A stretch of DNA of 10,312 bases from Desulfobacterales bacterium (GCA_029938515.1 JAOZUU010000057.1:1-10312); one strand, 5' to 3'; counted from the first letter of the stretch, positions 1 through 6,732 are shown. The notes: generated from the sequence alone by a model not told the origin. A program made the numbers and translations.

Positions 1-9
1 AGGCAAACG

Positions 10-1194
10 ATGATTGCATTGGGCATCTGCCTTTTAGTCATCAGCGGTTGCGCCCGAATCAAAAAGCTGCCGCCACCAACGGCGGAAACCGCCCTGGTTC
101 CGGTTCATACGGGCGACTTCCCGATATTTAACGATGACCTTCATTACGACGGTCTTGCGGTCGCCATTTCACAAAGCCTCGCCTATCTGACTAAGGTTGC
201 CCCGGATACCGTTTTTAGATACGGCCCGGACACGTATACGGCCGCTCATGTCATTCGGTCGCTGAATGTTTTTCTGGCCAAAATCAGGGAAAAGCCAGCG
301 GCTGGCCGGTTAAATAATTTTCTTAAGTCCAGATACCGCATATACCGGTCCCTTGGAAAAAACGAAGACGGAGAGGTGTTGTTTACCGGATACTATGAGC
401 CTCTTTTAAACGGGAGTCTCATTCGCCAGGATCGGTATCAATATCCCGTTTATGGTCGTCCTGATGATCTGGTAACGGTGAATCTGGGTCGTTTCAGAGA
501 TAAGTACAAAGGGGAACGGTTGGTCGGCCGGATAACCGGAAAAGCCCTGGTTCCGTATCATGACCGTTCTCAAATCGATGAGAAAAATGTCCTTGACGGC
601 AAAGCCCCCATCCTCGCCTGGATAGATGACCCCGTGGCCCTTTTTTTTCTTCAAATTCAGGGATCCGGGAAGATCCATCTGGTCAATGGTGATTTCATCA
701 ATGCGCATTACCATGTAACCAACGGACACCCCTATCGCAGTATCGGGCGATTTTTAATCGATGAAGGTACCATCTTGCGGGAAAACATGTCGATGCAGGC
801 GATTCGGGCCTATCTCGATTCACATCCCGAACGGATGAACGCCATTTTCAATCACAATCCCAGCTACGTGTTTTTTATCGCCGAGGAGGATGGGCCCATC
901 GGTTATTTGAATGTTCGCCTCACCGCCGGTCGATCGCTGGCCACGGACCGCCGATTGTTTCCACCGGCAGCGCTGGCCATGGTTCAAACCGAGAAACCGG
1001 TGGTGGATCTCAGCGGAAAAACAGAACGCTGGGTACCCTTTTCCCGGTTCGTTCTGAACCAGGACACTGGCGGCGCTATCCGGGGAACGGCCCGGGCGGA
1101 TTTGTTCTGGGGAAACGGACCCTACGCCGAAATCGCCGCCGGCTATATGCAGCACCCGGGACAATTTTATTTTTTCGTTCTTAAACCGGAATAA
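10..1194 (+). CDS. mltA: Membrane-bound lytic murein transglycosylase A (MltA family lipoprotein)
   Basis: This enzyme cleaves the MurNAc-GlcNAc bond of peptidoglycan to leave 1,6-anhydro ends; it is anchored as a lipoprotein facing the periplasm. The 394-residue frame has a short hydrophobic N-terminus and a lipobox I-S-G-C with the lipidated Cys at residue 14. The MltA barrel domain shows TGYYEP (126-131), FLQIQGSG (213-220) and NPSYVFF (283-289). A C-terminal 3D domain carries QDTGGAIRG (351-359) and ADLFWG (363-368); D352 and D364 are the conserved acidic residues, one of which should be the catalytic Asp. The ATG at 10 has an AGG 6 nt upstream, but no positive residue precedes the hydrophobic stretch. 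The frame stays open to base 1 with an Arg codon first, so the true start may lie outside the window. No clear promoter or terminator is seen; an inverted repeat follows the gene. Confidence 0.93.
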   Translation: MIALGICLLVISGCARIKKLPPPTAETALVPVHTGDFPIFNDDLHYDGLAVAISQSLAYLTKVAPDTVFRYGPDTYTAAHVIRSLNVFLAKIREKPAAGRLNNFLKSRYRIYRSLGKNEDGEVLFTGYYEPLLNGSLIRQDRYQYPVYGRPDDLVTVNLGRFRDKYKGERLVGRITGKALVPYHDRSQIDEKNVLDGKAPILAWIDDPVALFFLQIQGSGKIHLVNGDFINAHYHVTNGHPYRSIGRFLIDEGTILRENMSMQAIRAYLDSHPERMNAIFNHNPSYVFFIAEEDGPIGYLNVRLTAGRSLATDRRLFPPAALAMVQTEKPVVDLSGKTERWVPFSRFVLNQDTGGAIRGTARADLFWGNGPYAEIAAGYMQHPGQFYFFVLKPE

Positions 1195-1212
1195 GACCGA
1201 TAAAGCAAAAAA

Positions 1213-1319
1213 AATTAGCCACAGACCCACACGGACACACACAGACAGGTTTTTTTCAAGCTGTTTCAACCTATTTTTTTAAATTATCCGCCTGCGTCCG
1301 TGTGAGCCTGTGGCTAATT
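1213..1319. repeat. Intergenic inverted repeat, 24-bp arms
   Basis: The left arm (1213-1236) and right arm (1296-1319) are reverse complements except for two mismatches. The arms have the form attagccacag..cacacggac, separated by a 59-nt T-rich middle. Similar CCACAGAC/ACACGGAC palindromic elements are, as I recall, scattered in intergenic regions of many environmental bacteria, so this is probably a dispersed non-coding repeat. In mltA mRNA it could form a long hairpin, but no T-tract follows the right arm, so it is not a standard terminator. No open frame lies inside it. Confidence 0.8.
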
Positions 1320-1340
1320 ATAAGATTTTAACATCACCCT

Positions 1341-1381
1341 ATCGCCCATCGGATCTTGACAGATCACGGCAAATGGGCGAT
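1341..1381. repeat. 9-bp inverted repeat bracketing the tatB promoter
   Basis: Arms atcgcccat at 1341-1349 and atgggcgat at 1373-1381 match perfectly across a 23-nt gap. The -35 hexamer sits in the gap and the right arm overlaps the first three bases of the -10. This placement suits a repressor or other regulator site, but no known operator is recognised. Confidence 0.5.
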
Positions 1382-1384
1382 AAA
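1356..1384 (+). promoter_or_regulatory. Sigma70-type promoter for tatB-tatC
   Basis: A perfect -35 TTGACA (1356-1361) is followed after 17 nt by GATAAA (1379-1384, 4 of 6 to consensus). Transcription would begin near 1391, about 34 nt before the tatB start. A perfect 9-bp inverted repeat, atcgcccat (1341-1349) and atgggcgat (1373-1381), brackets the -35 and overlaps the -10, so it could be an operator. Promoter function is inferred from sequence only. Confidence 0.55.
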
Positions 1385-1424
1385 AGCGGCAATTAAGTGC
1401 TGGTTAAAATCTAAGGAGTGAATG

Positions 1425-1937
1425 ATGTTCGGTATCGGGATGCCAGAGTTGATCTTGATCATGGCCGTTGCCCTGATCGTCATCGGCCCGAAAAAACTGC
1501 CCGATTTGGCGCGATCCCTGGGTCGCGCCCTGGGAGAATTTAAAAAGGCCACCGGTGAACTGAAATCATCCCTGGGCGTGGATGAAGAGCTTGGCGACGT
1601 GAAACACGCTTTTGACGAGATGAACCAGGATATTAAGGATGCGGTCAACGTGAATCCCCTGCAGCCGGCGAAAAATAACGGACAGACGGTACCCGATAAA
1701 ACAGGCCCCGATAAAACAGACCCCAATAAAACAGACAAGGCTGATTCGGTTTTGGTCGAAAAACCAACTGAGGAAGGGGTAGCACCCGACTCACAGATGG
1801 AAAACCCCGACAATGTGATTGAAAAAACAACTGAGCCAGCTTACCGGGAAGCATACGCATCCGAAACTGATGAAACGAATAGCCTGAAGGAAACCATCGC
1901 AAAAAAGGACCGGGGAGAATCCGTCGGTGACGAATGA
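1425..1937 (+). CDS. tatB: Twin-arginine translocase subunit, TatB-like (TatA/B family)
   Basis: This small membrane protein works with TatC to bind twin-arginine signal peptides and export folded proteins across the inner membrane. The 170-residue product has one N-terminal membrane helix (about 6-21), the G21-P22 hinge, an amphipathic helix (about 24-45, KKLPDLARSLGRALGEFKKA) and a long, charged, low-complexity tail. E8 in the helix and the long tail favour TatB over TatA, though TatA and TatB are hard to separate in this phylum. Two adjacent ATGs exist at 1422 and 1425; AAGGAG (1413-1418) is 6 nt before the second, so 1425 is chosen. The tail contains three 15-bp tandem units (1692-1736) encoding PDKTG/PDKTD/PNKTD. 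Its end overlaps the tatC start by 11 nt, indicating translational coupling. No separate TatA is visible here. Confidence 0.88.
   Translation: MFGIGMPELILIMAVALIVIGPKKLPDLARSLGRALGEFKKATGELKSSLGVDEELGDVKHAFDEMNQDIKDAVNVNPLQPAKNNGQTVPDKTGPDKTDPNKTDKADSVLVEKPTEEGVAPDSQMENPDNVIEKTTEPAYREAYASETDETNSLKETIAKKDRGESVGDE
1692..1736 (+). repeat. Three 15-bp tandem repeats in the tatB tail
   Basis: Three near-identical units (cccgataaaacaggc at 1692-1706, then 1707-1721 and 1722-1736) keep the reading frame and encode P-D/N-K-T-G/D. They lie in the unstructured hydrophilic tail, where length change should be tolerated. They probably arose by slippage. Confidence 0.75.
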
Positions 1938-2679
1938 CGATGAAAAATTGCCGTTTACGGCTCACCTTGAAGAGCTTAGAAACCGGCTGATCGTCAGTTT
2001 CGTGGCTATCGGGGTTGGATTTGCCATCTCCTATTTTTTCAAGGAAAAGATCTTTGAAATATTATTGCGGCCCCTCACGGCGGTCATGCAAACCGGGGAC
2101 AAAGTCATTTTCACCGGCCTGCCCGAAGCGTTTTTTACTTACCTCAAAGTATCCCTGCTGTCCGGTTTAATGCTGTCCGTACCGATTATTCTATACGAAT
2201 TCTGGATGTTCGTGGCACCCGGCCTCTATGCAAAAGAAAAGCGGCTGATGATGCCCATTGTATTGCTGTCTTCTTTTTTTTTCATAGGAGGCGCGCTTTT
2301 CGGCTACTTTGTTGTCTTCCCTTATGGATTTAAGTTTTTTTTAAGTTTTTCCAACGACACGATCCAGGCCCTGCCGTCCATGCGCGAATATCTCAATTTT
2401 TCCGCCAAACTGCTCATTGCCTTCGGCCTGGCATTCGAATTGCCGCTGGTATTGACTTTTATGGCCAGGCTTGGCCTTGTGTCCGTTAAATTTCTAACGA
2501 AAAATCGCAAATATGCGATTTTAATATTTTTTGTCGGGGCCGCCATGCTGACTCCGCCGGATGTGGTTACCCAGATCATGATGGGCGTACCCCTGATGGG
2601 CCTTTATGAATTGAGCATCCTCGGTGCCCGAATTTTCGGCAAAAAGCCCCGCATGGAAGAGGAAACCGAGGTGTCTTGA
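1927..2679 (+). CDS. tatC: Twin-arginine translocase subunit TatC
   Basis: TatC is the inner-membrane core of the Tat translocase and reads the twin-arginine signal peptide. The 250-residue protein shows HLEELRNR (13-20) before the first helix, the signal-peptide-binding region. It has about six membrane segments (near 20-38, 72-95, 108-133, 158-180, 194-209, 212-236). Conserved features include FVAPGLYAKEKR (95-106), with the Glu used in signal binding, and FELPL (170-174), with the intramembrane Glu. The start is GTG at 1927, with GGGGAG at 1912-1917, 9 nt upstream, and lies inside the end of tatB. The protein N-terminus (TNDDEKLPFTAHLEELRNRL) is the normal length for the family. No rho-independent terminator is seen after the stop. 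Confidence 0.96.
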   Translation: MTNDDEKLPFTAHLEELRNRLIVSFVAIGVGFAISYFFKEKIFEILLRPLTAVMQTGDKVIFTGLPEAFFTYLKVSLLSGLMLSVPIILYEFWMFVAPGLYAKEKRLMMPIVLLSSFFFIGGALFGYFVVFPYGFKFFLSFSNDTIQALPSMREYLNFSAKLLIAFGLAFELPLVLTFMARLGLVSVKFLTKNRKYAILIFFVGAAMLTPPDVVTQIMMGVPLMGLYELSILGARIFGKKPRMEEETEVS

Positions 2680-2761
2680 GAGATAACCCCTTTGTCAGTA
2701 AGACTTAGTACTCTAATTCGTAAATACAGTGACGTATGTATCCAGTTGACCAACCGAATTT

Positions 2762-2788
2762 AACCGCGAAGACGCCAAGATCGCAAAG
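2762..2788. repeat. AAGA-type intergenic repeat with 9-bp period
   Basis: The stretch from aaccgcgaagacg to tcgcaaag is built of roughly 9-bp units with a recurring AAGA core (cgAAGAcg, ccAAGAtc, gcAAAGat). Very similar ACCGCGAAGACGC...GAAG elements recur in intergenic DNA of many bacterial genomes, as I recall them. Function is unknown. It appears here once. Confidence 0.55.
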
Positions 2789-2859
2789 ATTATTATTTGA
2801 AGGTATCTCAAATTCATCTTGGTTTTTTGCTGAACTGGAAGGTCCGCTTGATGAAAGAC

Positions 2860-2894
2860 GGAATAATGGAAGGATGGAATAAAGGAATGATGAG
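2860..2894. repeat. GGAAT/GGATGGAAT low-complexity repeat
   Basis: The stretch is made of short variants of GGAAT, ATGGAAGG, ATGGAAT and GGAATGATG on the plus strand, without T or C runs. It is purine-rich and non-coding in any convincing frame. It may be a decayed dispersed repeat or slippage product. Confidence 0.45.
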
Positions 2895-2975
2895 TTTATC
2901 GTAAGGGCAAAAAGACAAGCCAGATCGTGGATCTTATTCTTTCCGGGTCCCTTAAATTGTTCAACAACTCAAATG

Positions 2976-2983
2976 AAAGGAGG
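2976..2983 (+). promoter_or_regulatory. Strong ribosome binding site that sets the cytochrome start
   Basis: AAAGGAGG at 2976-2983 is 6 nt before GTG at 2990. This rules in the GTG start and rules out the in-frame ATG at 2927, which would put 21 extra residues in front of the signal peptide. Confidence 0.85.
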
Positions 2984-2989
2984 CAACCT

Positions 2990-3457
2990 GTGGTAAAAAA
3001 GTGGAAATGGGGTGTATTAACGGGGGTGATCACCGTGGCATTGGTCTTCGTGGCCTTCGGCATCAACGCGGGGGAGTTTCCGGAAACTATCAAAATGGAA
3101 AACCCGACGTATGAAAAACGCAAAAAAGGAATTGTCATCTTCAGCCATGCCAAGCATACCAGGGAATATAAGGCGGGTTGTGGCGAGTGCCACCATGACG
3201 AAAACGGCAAGCCATTGGATGACCTGAAAGAAGGCGACGAGGTCCAAAGCTGCATTGAGTGCCATAAAAAACTGGGGGAACGCCCCAAAGGCAAGGACGC
3301 GCCGAAATTAAATAAAAAGCAGCGTCTGGAATATCACGCCGAAGCGCTTCATTATAATTGCAAGGATTGCCATAAGGCCTTTAACAAAAAGAATAAAACC
3401 AAAAAGGCCCCGACAACTTGCACAAAATGTCATCCCAAGCTGAAAAAGAAAGGATAG
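2990..3457 (+). CDS. Periplasmic tetraheme cytochrome c3 (class III)
   Basis: This is a periplasmic electron carrier of the cytochrome c3 family, which in sulfate reducers shuttles electrons from hydrogenases and formate dehydrogenases to membrane complexes. The 155-residue precursor has a Sec signal peptide (KKWKWG, then a hydrophobic stretch, cleavage likely after residues INA at about 26-28). Four heme motifs are visible: CGECH (64-68), CIECH (88-92), CKDCH (124-128) and CTKCH (144-148). The sixth-ligand histidines fit the class: H53 and H56 three apart, H69 directly after the first motif, and H116 or H121. All four motifs are CxxCH, whereas many Desulfovibrio c3 proteins have CxxxxCH at hemes 2 and 4. 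The protein is very lysine-rich, as expected for docking to acidic partners. It appears monocistronic and ends before a strong terminator. Confidence 0.93.
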   Translation: MVKKWKWGVLTGVITVALVFVAFGINAGEFPETIKMENPTYEKRKKGIVIFSHAKHTREYKAGCGECHHDENGKPLDDLKEGDEVQSCIECHKKLGERPKGKDAPKLNKKQRLEYHAEALHYNCKDCHKAFNKKNKTKKAPTTCTKCHPKLKKKG

Positions 3458-3533
3458 CGCGGGTATAGTACATGAAAAATATTGGAGTAGCCATTCCGTA
3501 GCTTTAGAGCGTCTGCGGAGGTGTTCTCGGATT

Positions 3534-3626
3534 GATGCTGGATGCTTGATCCTGGATGCTGGTCGAAGACCCTGACGTTAGGGGAGATGAAAAAGTCTGA
3601 TACCCTTATGGATATCCAGTATCCAG
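3534..3626. repeat. CTGGATGCTGG-type repeat with inverted partner
   Basis: The stretch 3534-3562 contains gatgctggatgcttg followed by atcctggatgctgg, a near-tandem of GGATGCT units. An inverted partner, ccagtatccag (3616-3626), matches ctggatgctgg (3552-3562) with one mismatch over 11 bp. Such CTGGATGCTGG/CCAGTATCCAG elements are familiar to me as intergenic repeats of sulfate reducers and relatives. It lies in the 284-bp spacer after the cytochrome gene, which otherwise shows no gene. Confidence 0.6.
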
Positions 3627-3729
3627 AAACAAGTATCTCGCCTCAATAAACCTCATGTTCGTCTTATGGCAGTGGATAGGCAAACCCAAAAAAATATCAC
3701 CTTAAATGTTATTGAAAAGAAACACGATT

Positions 3730-3770
3730 CGCGGCGGGTATCTATATAGAAACCCGCCGCGTTTTTTTTT
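3730..3770 (+). terminator. Rho-independent terminator of the cytochrome unit, overlapping the dsrN end
   Basis: A perfect 10-bp GC-rich stem, cgcggcgggt (3730-3739) with acccgccgcg (3752-3761), is followed by nine T's (3762-3770) on the plus strand. The loop contains the palindrome tctatataga. It would stop plus-strand transcription from the cytochrome gene. The right arm and T-run are also the last codons of the convergent dsrN (its Lys-Lys-Thr-Arg-Arg), whose TAG lies in the loop. On the minus strand only a weak U-rich stretch follows (near 3712-3722), so it is at best a poor terminator for dsrN. Confidence 0.88.
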
Positions 3771-5199
3771 GCCATTGCCGGGCATTGTGCACCATGGCGA
3801 ATGCCCAATCCGGCGTGCCCAAGGCGTGGATATGCGTGTATAAAGCCAGTACATTCTTATAGCGAACACCGTCACGCTGATCGGAAAATCCCGTCCCCCT
3901 TACCATGGAAAAAACCAGATCTTCAGACCGACCATGCCAGTCGGACACTCGCGAATAGTGAAACTCATGCCCCTTGATCACTGCTCCAACGGGAAAGTAG
4001 GGGTTCTCCCGTTCCACCTTCAATACGGTGTATCCATGGCCCTGGGGTCTTTTTGAAAACCCGTATACGATGGGCAGAACGCCGGCCATGGGATAAGAGA
4101 CACCCGCTATGACAATGGCCTTGCCAAGATACATCAATCCACCGCATTCGGCATATATGGGAAAGCCCCTTTCGGCCAACGCCTTGATGGCGTTGCGGAA
4201 GCCAGCATTCTTTGACAGCACCTCGACATGGGTTTCGGGAAATCCGCCACCCAGGTAAAGGGCGTCCAGTGGGGGCAGTAAACCGGCTGATAGAGGACTT
4301 ATGTAAATCAGCTCTGCGCCGGCAGCCGTCAAGGCTTCCAGGTTGTCCGGATAGTAGAACTGGAAGGCCGAATCTTTGACAATACCGATGCGAACCGGCG
4401 ATGAATCCGATCCCCTGTCGGTGGATTTTATCCCTTTGGTTGATTGCTGATTATCGGTGCCGGTAGAAATGACGGTTGGCTTTATCTGGCTGGCAGTTTT
4501 TGTCTGGATGATTTTCTCTCGGGCGATTTTTAATACCGCATCGAGATCGACACTCCCCTTGATCACCTTGGCAGCCGCGCCCACGGCTTTTTGGGCCCAT
4601 TGATGCTCATGCGTAGGCACCAGGCCCATGTGCCGCTCGGGAAAATCCTTTTTTTTCAGCTTGCCGATGGCGCCGATGACCGGTACGCCGCAGTGGTGTT
4701 CAATGCTGGTTCTTAAGATCCGTTCATGCCGGGGGCCGGCCACACGATTTAATACCACGCCCCGTATGGCCACATCGGCATCAAAGTGCAGACATCCCAT
4801 TACCGTTGCTGCTACCGTCCGGGTGGACTTGGTACAATCGAGACATAAAATAACCGGTGCGCCGATCAGCTTGGCCAGCTCAGCAGTGCTGGTTTCGCCG
4901 ATCAGATCGATCCCGTCGAACAAGCCGCGATTTCCCTCTATGACGGCCAGATCGTCGGGACGGATATGATCACAAAAAGAATGAATAACATCGTTGGGGT
5001 GACACAGGAAGGTGTCGAGATTATAGCAGGGCCGATCAGCCGCCAGGGCCAGCCAGCCGGCATCGATATAGTCCGGCCCCTTTTTGAAAGGGGCAATGGA
5101 ATGGCCCAAGCCCTTCAGGGCCGCAATCAGGCCGATGGAAAGGACAGTCTTTCCCGATCCCCCCCGCAATGCGGCAATCATAAATCGTGGTGCGTTCAT
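3742..5199 (-). CDS. dsrN: DsrN, CbiA/CobB-type glutamine-dependent amidase (probable siroheme amidation)
   Basis: This 485-residue protein belongs to the cobyrinate a,c-diamide synthase family, which uses ATP and glutamine to amidate tetrapyrrole carboxylates. Beside dsrABD such proteins are named DsrN and are thought to amidate the siroheme of sulfite reductase. The ATP-binding domain (about 5-230) has a P-loop GGSGKT (13-18), KKGPDYID (39-46) and EGNRGLFDG (88-96). A Ser/Thr-rich linker (about 231-268) leads to a class I glutamine amidotransferase domain with GGGFPE (317-322), the nucleophile C352 in AECGGLMYLG and a C-terminal YTHIH (454-458) with the catalytic His. The start ATG has no clear Shine-Dalgarno sequence, so translation may depend on dsrD 57 nt upstream. 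Position fits dsrN; a role in cobalamin synthesis cannot be excluded from sequence alone. Confidence 0.9.
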   Translation of the reverse strand: MNAPRFMIAALRGGSGKTVLSIGLIAALKGLGHSIAPFKKGPDYIDAGWLALAADRPCYNLDTFLCHPNDVIHSFCDHIRPDDLAVIEGNRGLFDGIDLIGETSTAELAKLIGAPVILCLDCTKSTRTVAATVMGCLHFDADVAIRGVVLNRVAGPRHERILRTSIEHHCGVPVIGAIGKLKKKDFPERHMGLVPTHEHQWAQKAVGAAAKVIKGSVDLDAVLKIAREKIIQTKTASQIKPTVISTGTDNQQSTKGIKSTDRGSDSSPVRIGIVKDSAFQFYYPDNLEALTAAGAELIYISPLSAGLLPPLDALYLGGGFPETHVEVLSKNAGFRNAIKALAERGFPIYAECGGLMYLGKAIVIAGVSYPMAGVLPIVYGFSKRPQGHGYTVLKVERENPYFPVGAVIKGHEFHYSRVSDWHGRSEDLVFSMVRGTGFSDQRDGVRYKNVLALYTHIHALGTPDWAFAMVHNARQWQKKTRRVSI

Positions 5200-5256
5200 C
5201 AGGAATCGGGAATAAGACTTCGTTTGGGCGTTTTAATACAGCAGTTGTATGCCGTT

Positions 5257-5502
5257 TTAATCTTCGTGTTCGGCCGCCGCCTGTTTGCCCATGCCGGGAA
5301 TTCCGTACATGGAAGTGCTGCCGCTGGACCAGTATTCAAGATGTCCATCGATAATCATCCGGTTAACGACCTTTTTGGCTTCCCGGGGTTTGGCTTCCAA
5401 AATTTTAGCCAAATCATTGAAATAGAACTTGGTTTTGGATTTGGATTTTTTCTTTAATCCCTCAATCAACTTGGTTTTGGATTCTTCGTAATCTAATGCC
5501 AT
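5257..5502 (-). CDS. dsrD: DsrD, small winged-helix activator of dissimilatory sulfite reductase
   Basis: DsrD is a small cytoplasmic winged-helix protein found with dsrAB in sulfate reducers and reported to be an allosteric activator of DsrAB. The 81-residue product contains KTKFYFNDLAKIL, then REAKKVVNRMIIDGHLEYWSSGSTSMYGIPGMGKQAAAE, which matches my memory of the Desulfovibrio protein closely (EYWSSGST.MYG..G.GKQAAAE). A longer version starting at 5538 is possible, but family members are near 78 residues. The 5502 ATG has GAGG (5511-5514) 8 nt upstream, and the 5538 ATG is buried in a strong hairpin. dsrB ends 66 nt upstream and dsrN follows after 57 nt. Confidence 0.93.
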   Translation of the reverse strand: MALDYEESKTKLIEGLKKKSKSKTKFYFNDLAKILEAKPREAKKVVNRMIIDGHLEYWSSGSTSMYGIPGMGKQAAAEHED

Positions 5503-5525
5503 CTGTAAGACCTCGCTGAAAATGT

Positions 5526-5553
5526 GCAGAGGGTGCATTCCGGCACCCCCTGC
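5526..5553 (-). promoter_or_regulatory. RNA hairpin between dsrB and dsrD
   Basis: On the minus-strand transcript an 11-bp stem forms: gcagggggtgc (5553-5543), a 6-nt loop cggaat, then gcaccctctgc (5536-5526). The only non-Watson-Crick pair is G·U in the dsr mRNA; on the opposite strand it would be an A·C mismatch. This suggests selection on the dsr RNA. A short TTTT follows three nt after the stem, not a full terminator tract. It may be a partial terminator or a processing/stability element that sets dsrAB above dsrDN levels. Confidence 0.75.
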
Positions 5554-5568
5554 GCCACAATCCGATAA

Positions 5569-6717
5569 TTAAAACTTAAATTGACTGGTCTGACGCCAGG
5601 TAAAATACGCCGGATCACGGAAATCATCGATCAGGTGATGGGTAAAGTCCAGTTCGCATTTCTCAAAAAACCGTTCCCATCCGATTCGCTCGGCCCATTC
5701 ACCCAGACGCTCGTACTTGTTAGCGTCCTTGGCATACGCTTCCACCATTTTTTTAATGGTTGCCACGGTTGTTGGCCATAGTGGGGGTTCATTGGGAATA
5801 AACGCGACCACGACCTTGGAAAACTTCGGGGCACTGATCCGGTTGGAAACCTTGCCACCGGCCATCAATACAATACCGTCACCTTCCTGGTCGGCGAGCG
5901 GCATGGCCGGGCACATGGTGTAGCAATTACCGCAAAACATACACCGCTCATTTTTAACGGCCACGCTTTTTAGTTTTCCACCATCGGCCCCATCGATCTT
6001 AGTTGGTTTAATGGCCGCAGTGGGACAGGCGGCGATGGCCAGCGGAATCTCGCACATCTTGTCCAGATATTCGTGATCCAGCATGGGTGGCTTGCGATGA
6101 TACCCGAGGATAGCAATATCCGAGCAGTGCACGGCGCCGCACATATTCAAACAGCAGGCCAATGAAACACGCAATTGCGCCGGCAGGCGATGATCTTTGA
6201 AATCATCGAACAGGGCATCCATAGTGGCCTTAACCGGTCCCGACGCATCGGTGGCCGGTGTATGGCAGTGGACCCAGCCCTGGGTGTGAATAATGTTGGT
6301 TACCCCGGCGCCGGTGCCACCCACAGGGAACTTGTAACTGCCGGCGGCAAACTTGCGGCTCTCTAAATCCTGAACCAGTGGCTCGACCTTGTCTTCACTG
6401 TCCACCATGAATTCGATGTTGTTCCGGGTGGTCCAGCGAACATAACCGTCGCAATGTTTTTCGGCGATGTCGCAAATCTCGAGAATGTGAGTCGTCGACA
6501 TCAACCGGACGCCACCGCAACGGACGGTGAACACCTTGTCCCCGGACTCGGCCACGTGAACGAGCACGCCGGGTTTCAAAATTTCATGATAGAGCCATTT
6601 CCCCTTGTTGTTGGCGATCACCGGGGGATAAAACTCATCGTATTTTCGCGGGCCGATATCGGTAATTCGATCTTCCATCGGCTTGTCGGGATTGTAGCCT
6701 GAAGATATAAATGCCAT
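5569..6717 (-). CDS. dsrB: Dissimilatory sulfite reductase beta subunit
   Basis: DsrB forms the cytoplasmic alpha2beta2 sulfite reductase with DsrA and carries the functional siroheme-[4Fe-4S] site that reduces sulfite, with DsrC as partner. The 382-residue length is normal. Cysteines for the coupled cluster are C151 (WVHCHT), C188, C189 and C193 (CCLNMCG). The inserted ferredoxin domain has C231 ([10 protein letters not shown]) with C259, C262 and C265 ([12 protein letters not shown]). The protein begins [10 protein letters not shown] and ends WRQTSQFKF, both family hallmarks. The start is preceded by AAGGAGGGGG about 7 nt upstream, in the 15-bp gap after dsrA, so the two subunits are co-translated from one mRNA. 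All expected cluster ligands are present. Confidence 0.98.
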   Translation of the reverse strand: MAFISSGYNPDKPMEDRITDIGPRKYDEFYPPVIANNKGKWLYHEILKPGVLVHVAESGDKVFTVRCGGVRLMSTTHILEICDIAEKHCDGYVRWTTRNNIEFMVDSEDKVEPLVQDLESRKFAAGSYKFPVGGTGAGVTNIIHTQGWVHCHTPATDASGPVKATMDALFDDFKDHRLPAQLRVSLACCLNMCGAVHCSDIAILGYHRKPPMLDHEYLDKMCEIPLAIAACPTAAIKPTKIDGADGGKLKSVAVKNERCMFCGNCYTMCPAMPLADQEGDGIVLMAGGKVSNRISAPKFSKVVVAFIPNEPPLWPTTVATIKKMVEAYAKDANKYERLGEWAERIGWERFFEKCELDFTHHLIDDFRDPAYFTWRQTSQFKF

Positions 6718-6732
6718 GGTGATACCCCCTCC

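Larger units (their letters stand above)
2680..2989. other. Gene-free spacer between tatC and the cytochrome gene
   Basis: This 310-bp spacer carries two repeat-like stretches (about 2762-2788 and 2860-2894) and the Shine-Dalgarno sequence of the cytochrome gene. I find no convincing -35/-10 pair; a TTGACC near 2747 lacks a matching -10. No RNA gene is recognised. The cytochrome promoter must lie here unless it is read from tatC. Confidence 0.6.

Noticed and set aside
820..1269. Minus-strand open frame opposite the mltA end
   Set aside because: It is opposite the conserved 3D domain of MltA and runs into the inverted repeat; no ribosome site or family match.
2927..2989. Upstream ATG start for the cytochrome gene
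   Set aside because: It would add 21 residues before the signal peptide and has no Shine-Dalgarno sequence, while GTG at 2990 has AAAGGAGG at ideal spacing.
3534..3626. CRISPR-like array
   Set aside because: The units are short, degenerate and without regular spacers, and no cas gene is near.
5229..5261. Direct repeat cgttttaat and small stem in the dsrD-dsrN gap
   Set aside because: Two 9-bp copies and a 5-bp stem in AT-rich DNA are close to what chance gives.
4966..5457. Plus-strand open frame across the dsrN start and dsrD
   Set aside because: It is opposite two recognisable genes and crosses their junction. Its product is repetitive Phe/Gly text from reverse reading.
5503..5538. Upstream ATG start for dsrD
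   Set aside because: The 12 extra residues are not expected in the family and the codon sits inside the dsrB-dsrD hairpin.
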